This document shows, piece after piece, positions 33,641 through 43,800 of a stretch of DNA of 64,000 bases. Where the stretch lies: assembly GCA_016648135.1 (NCBI GenBank), contig JADDOH010010298.1:55288-119287 (forward strand), given 5' to 3'. Within the stretch, counting starts at the first letter, position 1. Each line of letters begins with the position of its first letter. The notes beneath the pieces were generated by a model, which was not told where the DNA came from, did not search any database, and worked only from the letters and a program-made list of their open reading frames with translations. The position numbers and the translations under genes were made by a program. The stretch comes from Agrypnia vestita (Eukaryota > Arthropoda > Insecta > Trichoptera > Phryganeidae).

Positions 33641-35571
33641 GTTGCGGTTCTGGAGAAGGACCAACACATCACTTTTTTCCACAGGGGCAGACTGAGAGAG
33701 TAGAATGCCATATTCTATTATCCTGACAAACCGCTTCTGCCTCGTACTTACATTATGTATTGCCATGTGATTGGGGCGATGGAAAATTAAAATTATTTAA
33801 CCTTTTATTTATAATCAGTCACTGACCACGAGCTAAACTAAAGGAGTTTTATGTAGGTAATTCTGATTAATTTCGAACTAGTCATTCGTCTGCGTAACAT
33901 TTTACCTACATGTCTGTGATCGCACTTATTCAACGTCAAACGCCGGAAGATACTCTCGTAATTAATTTACCTTGGTGGCTATCCAAATGCACACTTTAAA
34001 CTAAAATTTATTTTCTTCGCCTATTAGTTTTAGCTAACGAAGGGCATCGACAGAATCATTACTATCATTAAAATGAGATTAAAATTATTTAGTTTCCTAT
34101 TTATGAAATAGTTCAACAAATCTGTAGGTATTCTTAGTATATCGTAATAGTAACACACTCTCTACACATATTTTCTTAAATCTAACACGCCTGTGGTCCA
34201 GCTACAGCTCAAATTTCAAAGTCTAGTAAATACTGATAATTAAGCATCGGACTTTTGTGGTATTTTTCATACTTAGTATCGCCGCATTAGTAGGTACTGC
34301 GATATAAATTATCGTTAATTCTGTGCCGTTAAATTCCATTGACCACTGCGTGATTGATTGATTGCGATTGCATAATTCAATACAATCTGGCTTGTGATTG
34401 TGGAGTGATTTTTTAAACAATTTATTTGAAAACATTCTCATCATATGACAAAAAATAAGCGCTGACAAGGACGCTGTAAAAATGTAGTGATCGGTATCCG
34501 GCTTTGCTCAGGATTCAGATTCAGTTATAATTTAAATAGTAATGGTCAGACGTTATTTTAACCGGTTATTTTCGGTACAATTATTTGAGATTTTTATCTG
34601 ATATAGCTACTTGTCTAGTGCCGATGGTTGCCCGTCGAACTGCAAAAAATTAGTTGCCAATCATCGATGCAATCAGATACAAATCTCAAAAAACGGTTAG
34701 TGTGTCACCGGTTAAAATATTGTCACTAAATTTAAAGTAATGATTTATGCCAAATTTCGTTTAAATTGGTCACCGGATGTATGATTATTTAAATTTTATA
34801 TATGTATATAGATTATAAAAAATAAAACGAAACATTAACCACAATTTATCCATCGTGATGCTGGTTATTTGTTTTGCATTTAATTGACATATACAAAATT
34901 TAAATCAGGTGCATGACGTTTTTTTATCTGATCTCAAACGATTTATTCAACCTAGGTAGGTATATGTTATTTATAAAATTTACAATTAAAGTACTGCCAT
35001 CTATGGTAAATACTTTCAAGCTTTAACTTTGCCAATGACTAACAAACGTTTACAAGTCCAGTTTTAGCAAAATTGAATTGAATATTTTATTAACAATTAT
35101 TTATATAAATAATTGAAGTTGATTCGAATGACACGGTGATTTAAATACCTACGTAATAAAATTTGAATCGTGAATAATAAAATTAATACCCTGCCATCTA
35201 TGGTCATGTTTCGGTACTGTTAAGCGTTAACTCTGCTAATAATTCATAGATGTTCATGTCCATAGACTATTTTTGTTGAGCTGTAAATCATTTATGGAAA
35301 ATGAGGATAATGTTTTAATACTTATTTTTTGTTAGCAGCAACACTTTGACAAATGTCAAAGCATGACATTTGCACAATTCAGTCATGTGATTTGTTCTAC
35401 GTGCCGTTTTCCAACGATATTTGAAGAGTTTTATGCTCGTTTCTCGTTATCTTTAAATTAAAGTTGTTAGTGTTGTGTTATTGTAGCCTGATTTATAATA
35501 TAGTAGTGTATAAGGTATCCGTATAAATATTTAAAATTCATGTTTTCGGCAGGCATTGAACATACATCATA
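33641..35571. other. Intergenic DNA upstream of CCDC115
   Basis: Apart from the MITE at 34549, no coding or repeat feature is recognised. The CCDC115 promoter must lie near 35.4 kb, but no clear TATA box or initiator can be chosen. Confidence 0.4.
34549..34724. mobile_element. MITE (176 bp), TATTTTAACCGG ends
   Basis: GACGTTATTTTAACCGGTTA and the complement of GACAATATTTTAACCGGTGA are inverted ends; TTTGAGATTT pairs with AAATCTCAAA inside. A diverged relative lies at about 45040-45130. Confidence 0.65.
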
Positions 35572-36054
35572 ATGGAGAGACACGATGTATGCATCTTACT
35601 CGACAAACTGACACTTGACATGCTGAGGTTGATGGAAGATAGAGTGCGAAGTCAAGTCAATATCGAAAATGCTACCAACAATGCGAGCATCCATTTGGCC
35701 AAAACCCGCTACATTATGGGTCAAAACAGCGTGTCCATGGTTCAGCTGCCGACAGAGAATTCTCCAGAATTTTCAGCCCTGTCCACTGTCGCCACAAAAG
35801 TCAGGGAAGATACAGTATCAAGTGAAGCTGTGGAACTCTGCGTTAGAAAAAGTGTGCCAGACTCTGAGTACATAAATCCGATTCGATGGTTTGGTGTTTT
35901 AGTGCCGCAGAACCTTTACCAAGCGCAAACATTGTTTACCAACTCATTGAATTATGTTGTTGAGTCGGTGAATCTTCAAAAACAACTTGAATTCACTCGC
36001 AATGCAATTACACAATTGAAGAAGTTGAAACAAAAGTTGACACCTGAAGAGTAA
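35572..36054 (+). CDS. CCDC115: Coiled-coil domain protein 115 / Vma22-like V-ATPase assembly factor, complete
   Basis: This 160-residue protein resembles the CCDC115/Vma22 family, ER-associated factors that help assemble the membrane (Vo) sector of the proton-pumping V-ATPase. Visible support: an N-terminal helix (about residues 5-35), the family block LAKTRYIMG (43-50), and the strongest family signature WFGVLVPQNLYQAQTLF (106-122), where the human protein has WFGILVPHSLRQAQ. A C-terminal charged coiled-coil runs from about 128 to 158. The length is close to the roughly 180-residue human protein; the acidic linker between the two conserved blocks is shorter. The ATG at 35572 is the first in frame and is followed at once by the conserved helix. 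The CDS has no intron. A TTTTCGGCAG stretch about 25 bases upstream could be a splice acceptor in the 5' UTR. The frame is intact and looks functional. Family membership is read from motifs. Confidence 0.9.
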   Translation: MERHDVCILLDKLTLDMLRLMEDRVRSQVNIENATNNASIHLAKTRYIMGQNSVSMVQLPTENSPEFSALSTVATKVREDTVSSEAVELCVRKSVPDSEYINPIRWFGVLVPQNLYQAQTLFTNSLNYVVESVNLQKQLEFTRNAITQLKKLKQKLTPEE

Positions 36055-36232
36055 ATGATATTAATGTGAGTGAAATTATAATTAGGCACATTATTAATGT
36101 ATTTTATTTTTAAGTAAATATATAACTATTATCTTCTCGTAGCAAACGAGCACTTTCTTTAATCGATTCTATCCTATATAAACACATTTGTGGATATGAC
36201 ATCTACAATATGTCTGTCAATATTGCCAGTCA

Positions 36233-36238
36233 AATAAA
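36233..36238 (+). terminator. Poly(A) signal AATAAA of the CCDC115 gene
   Basis: An exact AATAAA lies about 180 bases after the stop codon at 36054 and is the first canonical hexamer downstream. It predicts a short 3' UTR. Confidence 0.6.
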
Positions 36239-36239
36239 A

Positions 36240-37351
36240 TTATGTGGCAAAAAGATGACTGTACACATAATGAAATGTATTTGAATGTATAGACGGCCAT
36301 CACTATTAGTTCCACAACTGGTGGGTCTTTGCTTCTTCAATAATTTTCCTTCATTGATTTTTTGTATGCCTCATTTCTCATACTTAGTATTGGATCTCTA
36401 TATATCACAGATTTTTCTTCAACTTGCACTGCATTTTATGAACACCACCCAGATTGCAAATATATATTCGATGGTATCATTTATGGCATTGAGGTCACAA
36501 AGGCCTTACAAAAAATTGTGTTATTGAATTATTTAGCTTGGTTTAGGTAATGCCATAATCATATTTATTACTGATTTTCCGTCTATGAGATACAGTTGGA
36601 CATATTTGCGTTTATCTCAATACTCTTTTTGTAAATAGACTACTGTGATTCTAACCCCCCGCATTAAAATTCTTACAAGCCATCTAGCATAAATGCAACT
36701 ATAGTCTTTCTACATTTTTAAGAAAGGTTTTAATAAAAATAAATAAGTTATGATACTGTGTTCCATAAATATTCTAGAAGATTGATCATGATAACATTAA
36801 TAAAAGCATTGTATAATGTAGATTGGATTCTCAAATCAATTTAAGAAGATAGTTTTCTTCAGAATTCCCTCAGAATTGTGAAGGAAAAAATGGGTCAATT
36901 TTTCATTCATTCAATTTCATTTGGGATGGTTGACAATTACATATATCACAGGGAGGTGATGGAGCAACCAAAATTAGTGGGGGATGAGTGGGTAGTTATT
37001 AGAGCCTCCAATCTGAATATTCGAACCCCGAATATATTAGCCTGTTTTTAAGTATTTGTTATTCGAATACTTTAAAAAGTATTCGCTCTTATTTATATTA
37101 TACGATTTTAAATATTTTTCTTAACTAAACAAAGGTTTACAGACCCTGGAAGTCACTTGCAAGCATTCATTCATTCACTCAGGTATATGATTTTTTTCTC
37201 CAGAAGTACTGCTATATGCTATATCGGCTAAGTCGAACATCAAAGATGTAAACGCCTTTGTTGGACATCTTCTGCTTATCTTTATGGCTATTTGAACTAT
37301 TAATAAATTTTAAAGCATGTTCAATATTAATTTTAAAACTCCGCTCTGACT
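36240..37351. other. Intergenic DNA downstream of CCDC115
   Basis: AT-rich with short frames (36285-36550) that lack known motifs. Nothing recognised. Confidence 0.4.
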
Positions 37352-37500
37352 TATTAATCGTGAAAAATCACGGGTGTAATTAACAACGATCCTTGGGCGT
37401 GACCTGGCCCACAGGCTGGTTGCGTGTCACACTCTAAATAACTTAAGCTGTAATTTCAGCAAGTTGCGGACCAAGAGACAACGAAATTATTATATATAGA
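37352..37500 (-). mobile_element. Helitron 5'-end fragment next to the GC palindrome array
   Basis: The - strand starts TCTATATATAATAATTTCG after an A (T at 37501) and continues TGTCTCTTGGTCCGCAAC. This is the same type of 5' end as the other Helitrons here. The 3' end was not located; the lower boundary is approximate. Confidence 0.45.
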
Positions 37501-37880
37501 TAGCTGCCATTAAGACCTATCAGACCTATTTGCGCAGTAGCTATCAATTGTCGCGAAGCGACTACCATAGCCGACAGCGTGGCCTTGCAGCAAGCAGACA
37601 CCGCGAAGTAGCCACCATTGGCTGCGAATCGCCCACCTTAACCACCATTGGTATCTGCCATTGGCGACAGCCGATTGTAGATACCAATGACCGCGCAGCG
37701 GTCTCTACCAGCCGCGAAGCGGCTACTATTGTCGACCACGTTGTCAAGCAGCGAGCAAATAGCAATAGCTGCGCAGCGGCCATTAATAGTCGCGTAGTGG
37801 CTACCATCAGCCGCTCAGCGGCCTAGACAACCGCCCACAGGGCCTAGCAGCAAGCAATCGGCGATAGCCGATGCTTAACT
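37501..37880. repeat. GC-rich array of short hairpin units (CCGCGAAGCGG type)
   Basis: In an AT-rich setting, units of about 20 bp with the palindromic core CCGC-NN(N)-GCGG followed by CTACCATT or a variant recur: TCGCGAAGCGACTACCATA, CCGCGAAGTAGCCACCATTG, ACCGCGCAGCGGTCTCTACC, GCCGCGAAGCGGCTACTATT, AGCTGCGCAGCGGCCATTAA, AGCCGCTCAGCGGCC. Spacing is irregular and the sequence between units varies. Open frames on both strands follow from the lack of A/T stops and are not called as genes. Confidence 0.75.
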
Positions 37881-38315
37881 GCTAGTATATTTTCAAATAT
37901 CTAAAAAGAGTCTCATAAAGACAACCAGGTCAAACACAATGATCTGTAGTGCTTGAAACCAATTTGTGGACCCACTCTTGATGTTCCAGTATAGAGTGCA
38001 CATGATATTTAACAGGACACTAACAAAAAATAATAATCTACCGCTTTCAATTTTAATTTCCACACTAGTGTCTTCAAAATGTCTTTAGCATTATTTTATT
38101 TTAAGTAAGTCAAATGTGCTATTACAGCGAGCTTTCGAGGTTTGCGTTTTTATCAACCCTTCACATTAAAATTATAATAACAAAATCTTCATTTGTTTCC
38201 GCAGCATAACGTCTTATATCTTTGCATTCACATCTTTACTTAAAAGTATTAATTTTAGATTTGTAAAACAACTATATACTAGTAAAATAAAATTGATTTG
38301 TAAAACAACTATATA

Positions 38316-38575
38316 CTAGTAAAATATTGGTTTACTTCTAGTGTGTGTTTTCTGGGTTTTATGCTGTGTTTTTACATAAACAAGACGATCCTGAACGGCA
38401 GTATAAACCTTAAAACACTTATTAATTGTTTCTCTTAATTTTTTGCCCAGCACACAAATCGTTTCTTCAGATTCCACAAAACATATTTTCGCATACACAT
38501 TGATCTTGAAATTAGAGGGTACATTTAAACAAAATTTATAATTGATTTTCAATATTGGTAGGTGTGACTCCAGGC
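38316..38575 (-). CDS. Candidate terminal exon of an unidentified protein
   Basis: An open frame of about 86 codons on the - strand begins directly after a plausible acceptor (TTAATTAAAACAG, boundary at 38575) and ends at TAG (38316). The peptide has a protein-like composition (for example KINVYAKICFVESEETICVL, then a Lys/Thr/His-rich tail) and uses ordinary codons. I do not recognise the family. No start codon lies at its head, so it would be the last exon of a gene whose upstream exons lie above 38.6 kb, or a pseudogene piece. A 37-bp tandem duplication (about 38258-38331) overlaps its last codons. Nothing else in the window supplies an obvious partner exon. Confidence 0.3.
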
Positions 38576-38680
38576 CTGTTTTAATTAATTTACTGAAAAC
38601 TCAATATAAATAATTATTTTATTTATTTTCCTTTTAATTTTTCAGATGGTGTTAACATAAATAATTTAATAATATAACAA

Positions 38681-38686
38681 TTTATT
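38681..38686 (-). terminator. Poly(A) signal of the odorant-binding protein gene
   Basis: AATAAA on the - strand lies 57 bases after the stop codon at 38743, a normal distance for a short insect 3' UTR. Confidence 0.6.
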
Positions 38687-38742
38687 AACATTATGCGTAT
38701 AATAATAACAATAAATTATTAACCATGTGTCTACAGTGCAGT

Positions 38743-41700
38743 TTAGATCAATGACACATGTTGTGGTGTGGCCTCGTAATAACATTTATAGATTTTGAAA
38801 GCTGTATCCGCTGCATTGGCTCCTCTTTGGCTCTTGCATAATTCGGTGACAACCTTAGCCGCTATTATATTTGTATCCGGAGGTAATTTGGCCATAAGGA
38901 CGTCCTCATTCAGGGTTCCTTTATTGTTCACAAGATTGGCCTTCTTCAGGAAGCAGAAACAGTACTGTTTTAGTGCGTCATCTTCCAGAAATTGTCCTTT
39001 CCTAGCTTTTTTCACCACTTCCGGGTTTACCTTGGTCTCAGCGATGCATGTCGCGTGGTATTGTTCGACTTTCGCCTTTTGCTCCGGAGAAAATGTCAGA
39101 GCCTGTTATAAAAATAGAAGAATTACAATTAATAGCAATACCATTCATCACTACTGATGAGCTGATTGGTTTTTCTTCAAATAATATTATTACATTGAGA
39201 CAACTCTAAAGTGACTCAAAGCATTTGCAATGTGGATCTGTCAAAAACTATTAAATATATGATGTGATGATAAGGTCACTAATGATTAGTCCTAAAATTA
39301 ATATTATAAAAAGATAAAAACCTATTATAAAATGGCCTTATGGACGTACATAAAAATATCAGGTTCTGTGTGCCATTATTTAAGGCGAAATTGCCAGCAG
39401 AAGAGGCCATGGAACATGGAGAACTGAAGAATCTTACAAAATGTTTTACTATATTCTCAGTCCATCGTTAAATGGATAAACTCTAGGAGAAGAAGGAATG
39501 TGAGCATCTTTCATGCATGTGCCCAATGCAACCAGAAAGAAAACAAATACGCATTATTCCATAAATATTATTTAACTTATTACAATCAGAATGATTATCT
39601 GCAAAGATAAGCACTTTTAGCCGTATCCTTTTTTCCTGCATATCATTCTTGCCTGATGCACTTCCATGCACATTTTCATTTATGCTTTCTTCATCAGATC
39701 TTTTTCAGAAAAGTTGCCTCAAACTCTTGATAAAACCCTGTTAATTCGAACCCCAATAATTTGGATTTCGTCATAATTCAAAATTTTTGGACACACAACA
39801 CACAAGTCCAAAATATTATTCTCATAGTTGATTAACCCAGATAATTCAGAATAATTTTTGACCTTTGCACCATAAATCGATACATTCCAAGTCACATATT
39901 TCAATTTTTTTAACAAGTTATAAAAACAAACAATGTACCTACACAGATTTTTGATCGCGCACACCCATGTATGCCCTAAAATTAGGGAATTCTATGTATG
40001 CTTTCTTCAGTTGGCTGATTAATATGCGCAGATAGTTTTAGTTTGCACTAATTCCTTATAATTAAATGCGTTTAAAATCGTTTCTCGCTTTTTTAAATTC
40101 CCCTTTAGATAGATTATTTTTTCTAATAAATGTATTAATGTTTTTTAAATGTTTAATTTCGTATGGAAGAAGTTATTACTGACTTATTATTTCAGATATT
40201 TATATGAAATAATAAGTCAATAGCAATAATAATAATTACTGTGCTTGTGCCTATGTTGGTTTGAGTTGGAAAAAACTAACCCATAAAAACCAAGTTTTTA
40301 TCCTCCCTTTCTTTGTAAAATATAACAAAAATTAAAGACGAATTAAAACATATAAGGTTACACTAAACATACAAGAATTTAACATATTTCTAAAATGTCA
40401 GATGTTTTGAGCTTTGATAAGACACTTCATGCTTTGAAGATTAAATTCCAAAAACATTTGTCAGTCAATTAATCAAGATTTTGATAGATTTGTGAATTTT
40501 GCTGTCATCTGTGAACCAATTGTCATAAATTTTCGAAATTCGTAGTGAAGTACCTATTACATATACCAACGGAGTAATTCAAATTTTTAGTATTCCGTGA
40601 CGTCGTCAGGCCGCTGTTGGTATTAATCAAACATTTGTATGGTTTCCAATTTTAAAAAATCAATTAAAATTTCTAAAAATTCAAAATTATACTATAATTA
40701 TTAAATTTTTTTAACGAAAATTTGATAGATCATTTTGATCGTCGCCACGAGTCTGCTTGCAAAGTTTCAGGTCGATTGGATCACGGGAAAAGGGTTAAAA
40801 ATCGATCCAAAGTTTTTCATCAGACAAGCAACCAACCAGACTCTACGAGTTAAAGTAAAGGGAGTAAAAAAGAGCGGAATCGAAAATTAAAATTGAATAA
40901 TAGTTGAAGAAGCCTTCTATAAATTCAAAGATAACTGTAATTATTTGATTATGGCCATCCACATGTGACGAAATGGAAAAAATAATTTGATTTGCAAGTG
41001 AGAACAGCAAAATATCAGTTACTTTAGATTACTAAAGTAATTATTAATAAATGACGAGATCTTTGCATTAGCATATTAAATATTGCATTTTCAAAATGAT
41101 TTCTTGAAATGTGCAAAAAACATACTACATATTTTAATATAATTATCAGTTTCTTGCATGAGTTTTATGATTTTTAATGAAATTCGCAATCATAAAGGCA
41201 CATTTTTTTTTTCTTGAATTTCGAATTGACGTGGCTCTATTGTATAGCTTATACATATAATCTCCTCTTGTCAGTCATATACCCAAACTATCTTAAAAAC
41301 CATTTTGTCTGTCCAGTATGCCTAAACACGTTTACATTCACTGTTAATTTGTTCATTCTTCCCCCTGTTATAAATAGATTTTCTACGCATACATTTGGGC
41401 AACTGCATTCTATCTACTTTCATTATTATTTTGCCGACTCTATACATTTGTATTGACATCTTCTCTATAATTGTGTTCAGAACACTCTTCCAGAATTAAT
41501 ATTATATAAATATATTAGTATGTTTACAGAAAGGACTGTGGGTGTACCACTATTTTTGAGGGCCATTAATTACCTGAGTTGAGTTTTGTACTAAAGGCAA
41601 ATTTTCTAATTTATTTGGTCGATAGCGGTTGTTATACATATTTGTTTGATATTAGTCTATTTTTAGTACCCAAGTTACAATTAATGCATCCACACTAAGT

Positions 41701-43039
41701 TGGTAAAAATAAAATTTTCTTTTTGTTTCTATGTGCTTTTATATTTGTTAGTTGAATACCCTGTCCAGACCATAAGAATTTGAAAATCTTGGTCTAAAAT
41801 TTTAAAACTTTTGATCCATATTCAAACCACGTCAGTCCACAGTTCAAGAACTTCTGAAGGTCCATATTTCTTACATTTAAATAGAGTATGATAGTAAGAT
41901 GAAATAATAAGATTATAATAATAGTGAAAAGTCTAGAGGAGAAGGAATATCAAAAGTTGTAAAAACAATCAACTGCCTAAGGGTTGCCTCATCTCAGTTT
42001 AAAGTAATATTTCATTTAAAGCATAGATTTTTGCATTTTCCATCAGTCAGTTGACATGTTTTCATAAAAATGTATCCTTAAATGAACTATTACTTTAAAC
42101 CAAGTTGATTCAACCAGCCCTGAAAAGTTGTATGTATATATGAAATATGTGGAGCTCTATTACATTTGTATGTTGGTTTGATTTTGCAATCCTTAGGGCC
42201 GGTTGTATCAACCTGGTTTATACATAATTCGTTGAAAGGATAGATTTAAACAAAAGATTTCAATAAACCAAGTTCCTACTCTTAGTCATTTTTTCTAATG
42301 ATGTGTGAAAATTATGTTCAAATCTATGAAAAATTTTGGTGGGTCTAGATTGAAAAGATTCAATAAGTTAAAAATATTAAAATTATCTTTCCGAATGAAA
42401 CAGTTTTCAAATTTAACTAATTTATTTTCCAATATAGAAAATGAAATTTATACCTTGTATGCGTATAACCAACAATGTTCCTGTAGAAGGTTTTCCATTG
42501 CTGGCCTAGGACATCTTTTTACAAAACATAATTTTTCCATTGCGCGAGAAAAAATATTAATCAATCCATATTAGAAGTAAATGAAAATACAGGTTACTCC
42601 AGGATTAGTAGCGATAACGCTTTTAATATTAAATTTATCTACAGGAGATTCATTGGAAAAAATTCAGGAAGTTTGAAAATTATATTTAATTACACAGTAA
42701 GGGCTGGTTGTTTAAAGTTCGTTTAAAACGTTGATTTGCATTCTCCACCAATCAAATGTAAATGTTCGTTTAAAGCATAGATTTTTTGCGATCTCCACCA
42801 ATCAAATTATCCGTTACCGTAAAAATCTATTCCTTAAACGAACTTTTATTTTAAACCAACTTGAAACAACCGAGCCGAAGTGGGATGTATTTAAGGGAAA
42901 AATCTTACTGTAAGAATATTACAAGAAGTGTAAAAATTATTTTTCTTAATAAAAAATCAAAATGATTAATTTTCAATTAGACACTTACTTGAGCAGTTAG
43001 GATTATAGAGAGGAGTACAAAGCCAACAGCAATCTGCAT
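38743..43039 (-). CDS. Minus-C odorant-binding protein, two exons (43039-42989 and 39102-38743)
   Basis: Small secreted PBP/GOBP-fold protein that carries hydrophobic ligands in extracellular fluid. Exon 1 (43039-42989) encodes MQIAVGFVLLSIILTAQ, a signal peptide, and ends at a GTAAGT donor. Exon 2 starts after ATAACAG at 39102 in phase 0. The join gives 136 residues with cleavage expected near 18. Cysteines sit at 36, 65, 67, 106 and 124. Position 36 is C1, 67 is C3, 106 is C4 and 124 is C6; C4 to C6 spacing (17 residues) is exactly canonical. The C2 position (63) is Gln and the C5 position (115) is Ala, so the C2-C5 disulfide is absent: the Minus-C pattern. Cys65 is extra. The C-terminal KIYKCYYE block is typical. 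Exon 2 is open throughout. The 3886-bp intron contains MITEs. Ligand and tissue cannot be told. Confidence 0.93.
40180..40219. repeat. Perfect 15-bp hairpin in the OBP intron
   Basis: TGACTTATTATTTCA and its exact complement TGAAATAATAAGTCA flank a 10-base loop. Confidence 0.9.
40295..40870. mobile_element. MITE in the OBP intron, CCCTTTCTTT ends
   Basis: TTTTTATCCTCCCTTTCTTTG at the left and AAAGTAAAGGGAGTAAAAA at the right are inverted ends. The body (GATTGGATCACGGGAAAAGG, GACTCGTGGC on the other strand) matches the complement of 6030-6692. Confidence 0.65.
41980..42290. mobile_element. Two more copies of the GGGCTGGTTG MITE in the OBP intron
   Basis: 41980-42121 starts AGGGTTGCCTCATCTCAG and ends CAAGTTGATTCAACCAGCCC. 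A shorter copy starts AGGGCCGGTTGTATCAACC at about 42195 and ends with TAAACCAAGTTCC near 42270. Together with 42701-42876 they make a cluster. Confidence 0.55.
42701..42876. mobile_element. MITE in the OBP intron, GGGCTGGTTGTTT ends
   Basis: GGGCTGGTTGTTTAAAGTTC and the complement of GGCTCGGTTGTTTCAAGTTG are inverted ends. Internal CCACCAATCAAAT is doubled. Confidence 0.65.
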
Positions 43040-43090
43040 CTTTAGGACTAGATGATGGTGTTAACTTTACTCAAAGAGACTTGAGTTTGC

Positions 43091-43127
43091 ACTGAATTGC
43101 CTTCACGACAAAGCATAGCTATTTATA
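43091..43127 (-). promoter_or_regulatory. Core promoter of the odorant-binding protein gene (TATA box and initiator)
   Basis: On the - strand an exact TATAAATAG (43127-43119) is followed, with its first T 34 bases upstream, by the arthropod initiator TCAGT (43095-43091). Transcription would start near 43093, giving a 5' UTR of about 54 bases before the ATG at 43039. Spacing and both motifs fit an insect RNA polymerase II core promoter. Confidence 0.75.
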
Positions 43128-43406
43128 CAATTTCTCAACATTTCTGCAATTGCACCGTCCATTTGTTATATATTTGTCTCAGGTAGAGGTGCAAAGGTAG
43201 ACAGGTCTGATCAACATTTTATGAAGTCCTCCAGGGTCATGCATATTTTTTCCCATTGAATAAACTTATCTTGGAGACACATTCATATTATAAAGCCAAA
43301 CCGAGGGCAGACTGTATCCATAATTGTAATTTTTGTCTTCGGTCTATTTACACATCTCTCACTTATGACTAATAAACTTGACTTCTATGAATTTCCACCC
43401 TCTTGA

Positions 43407-43800
43407 GTGTACTTTTTCGCTTTTATCTGCCTCCTACAATCAGAGTGCTGTCACGCCTTGCCTGCCGTCCCGATGGGTGAGGGGATTTTTCTCTTGCTCT
43501 CCGAAAACCGTCTATTGAAGCTTGTTACTCAACTCAACAAGCTCTTTTCTCTTTTCACATGTCCAAAAAATTTTATGATTCACATTAAGCAAAGGTTTGT
43601 TTCCAAAGGTTTTGCTTGTGGAATGCATTTGTCATTTTATCTAGCATTAATTGCGTTAAATAGCGTTTTTCTCCACATTTCAAAGGCTATATCCATATTC
43701 TTTCTCTTGCCCTCTGAGTCCATAATTCTATACCGTAGAGAAAAATTGTATTCATCAGATACTATGCAGACCTTAATTGTTTTGGCTACACCATGATCTT
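43407..43800 (-). pseudogene. Decayed RTE-like LINE C-terminal relic
   Basis: The long frame on the + strand here is a shadow. The - strand reads AFEMWRKTLFNAINARQND, a stop, and FFGHVKREKSLL. This parallels AFEMW...ML..., and FGHVMR.EK in the RTE-like LINE at 15541. Stops and indels are frequent, so it is old. Confidence 0.45.

Noticed and set aside
36285..36550. Small gene downstream of CCDC115
   Set aside because: Two overlapping short frames in AT-rich DNA after the poly(A) signal; no motif.
37530..37826. CRISPR array
   Set aside because: Units are irregularly spaced, diverged and palindromic, spacers are not uniform in length, and the context is an insect genome.
37530..37826. 98-codon and 81-codon frames on opposite strands as genes
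   Set aside because: Both arise from GC-rich repeats with few stops; no domain.
43407..43796. 129-codon + strand frame with hydrophobic stretches, membrane-protein-like
   Set aside because: The opposite strand reads as a decayed RTE-like LINE C-terminus; the + frame is its shadow.
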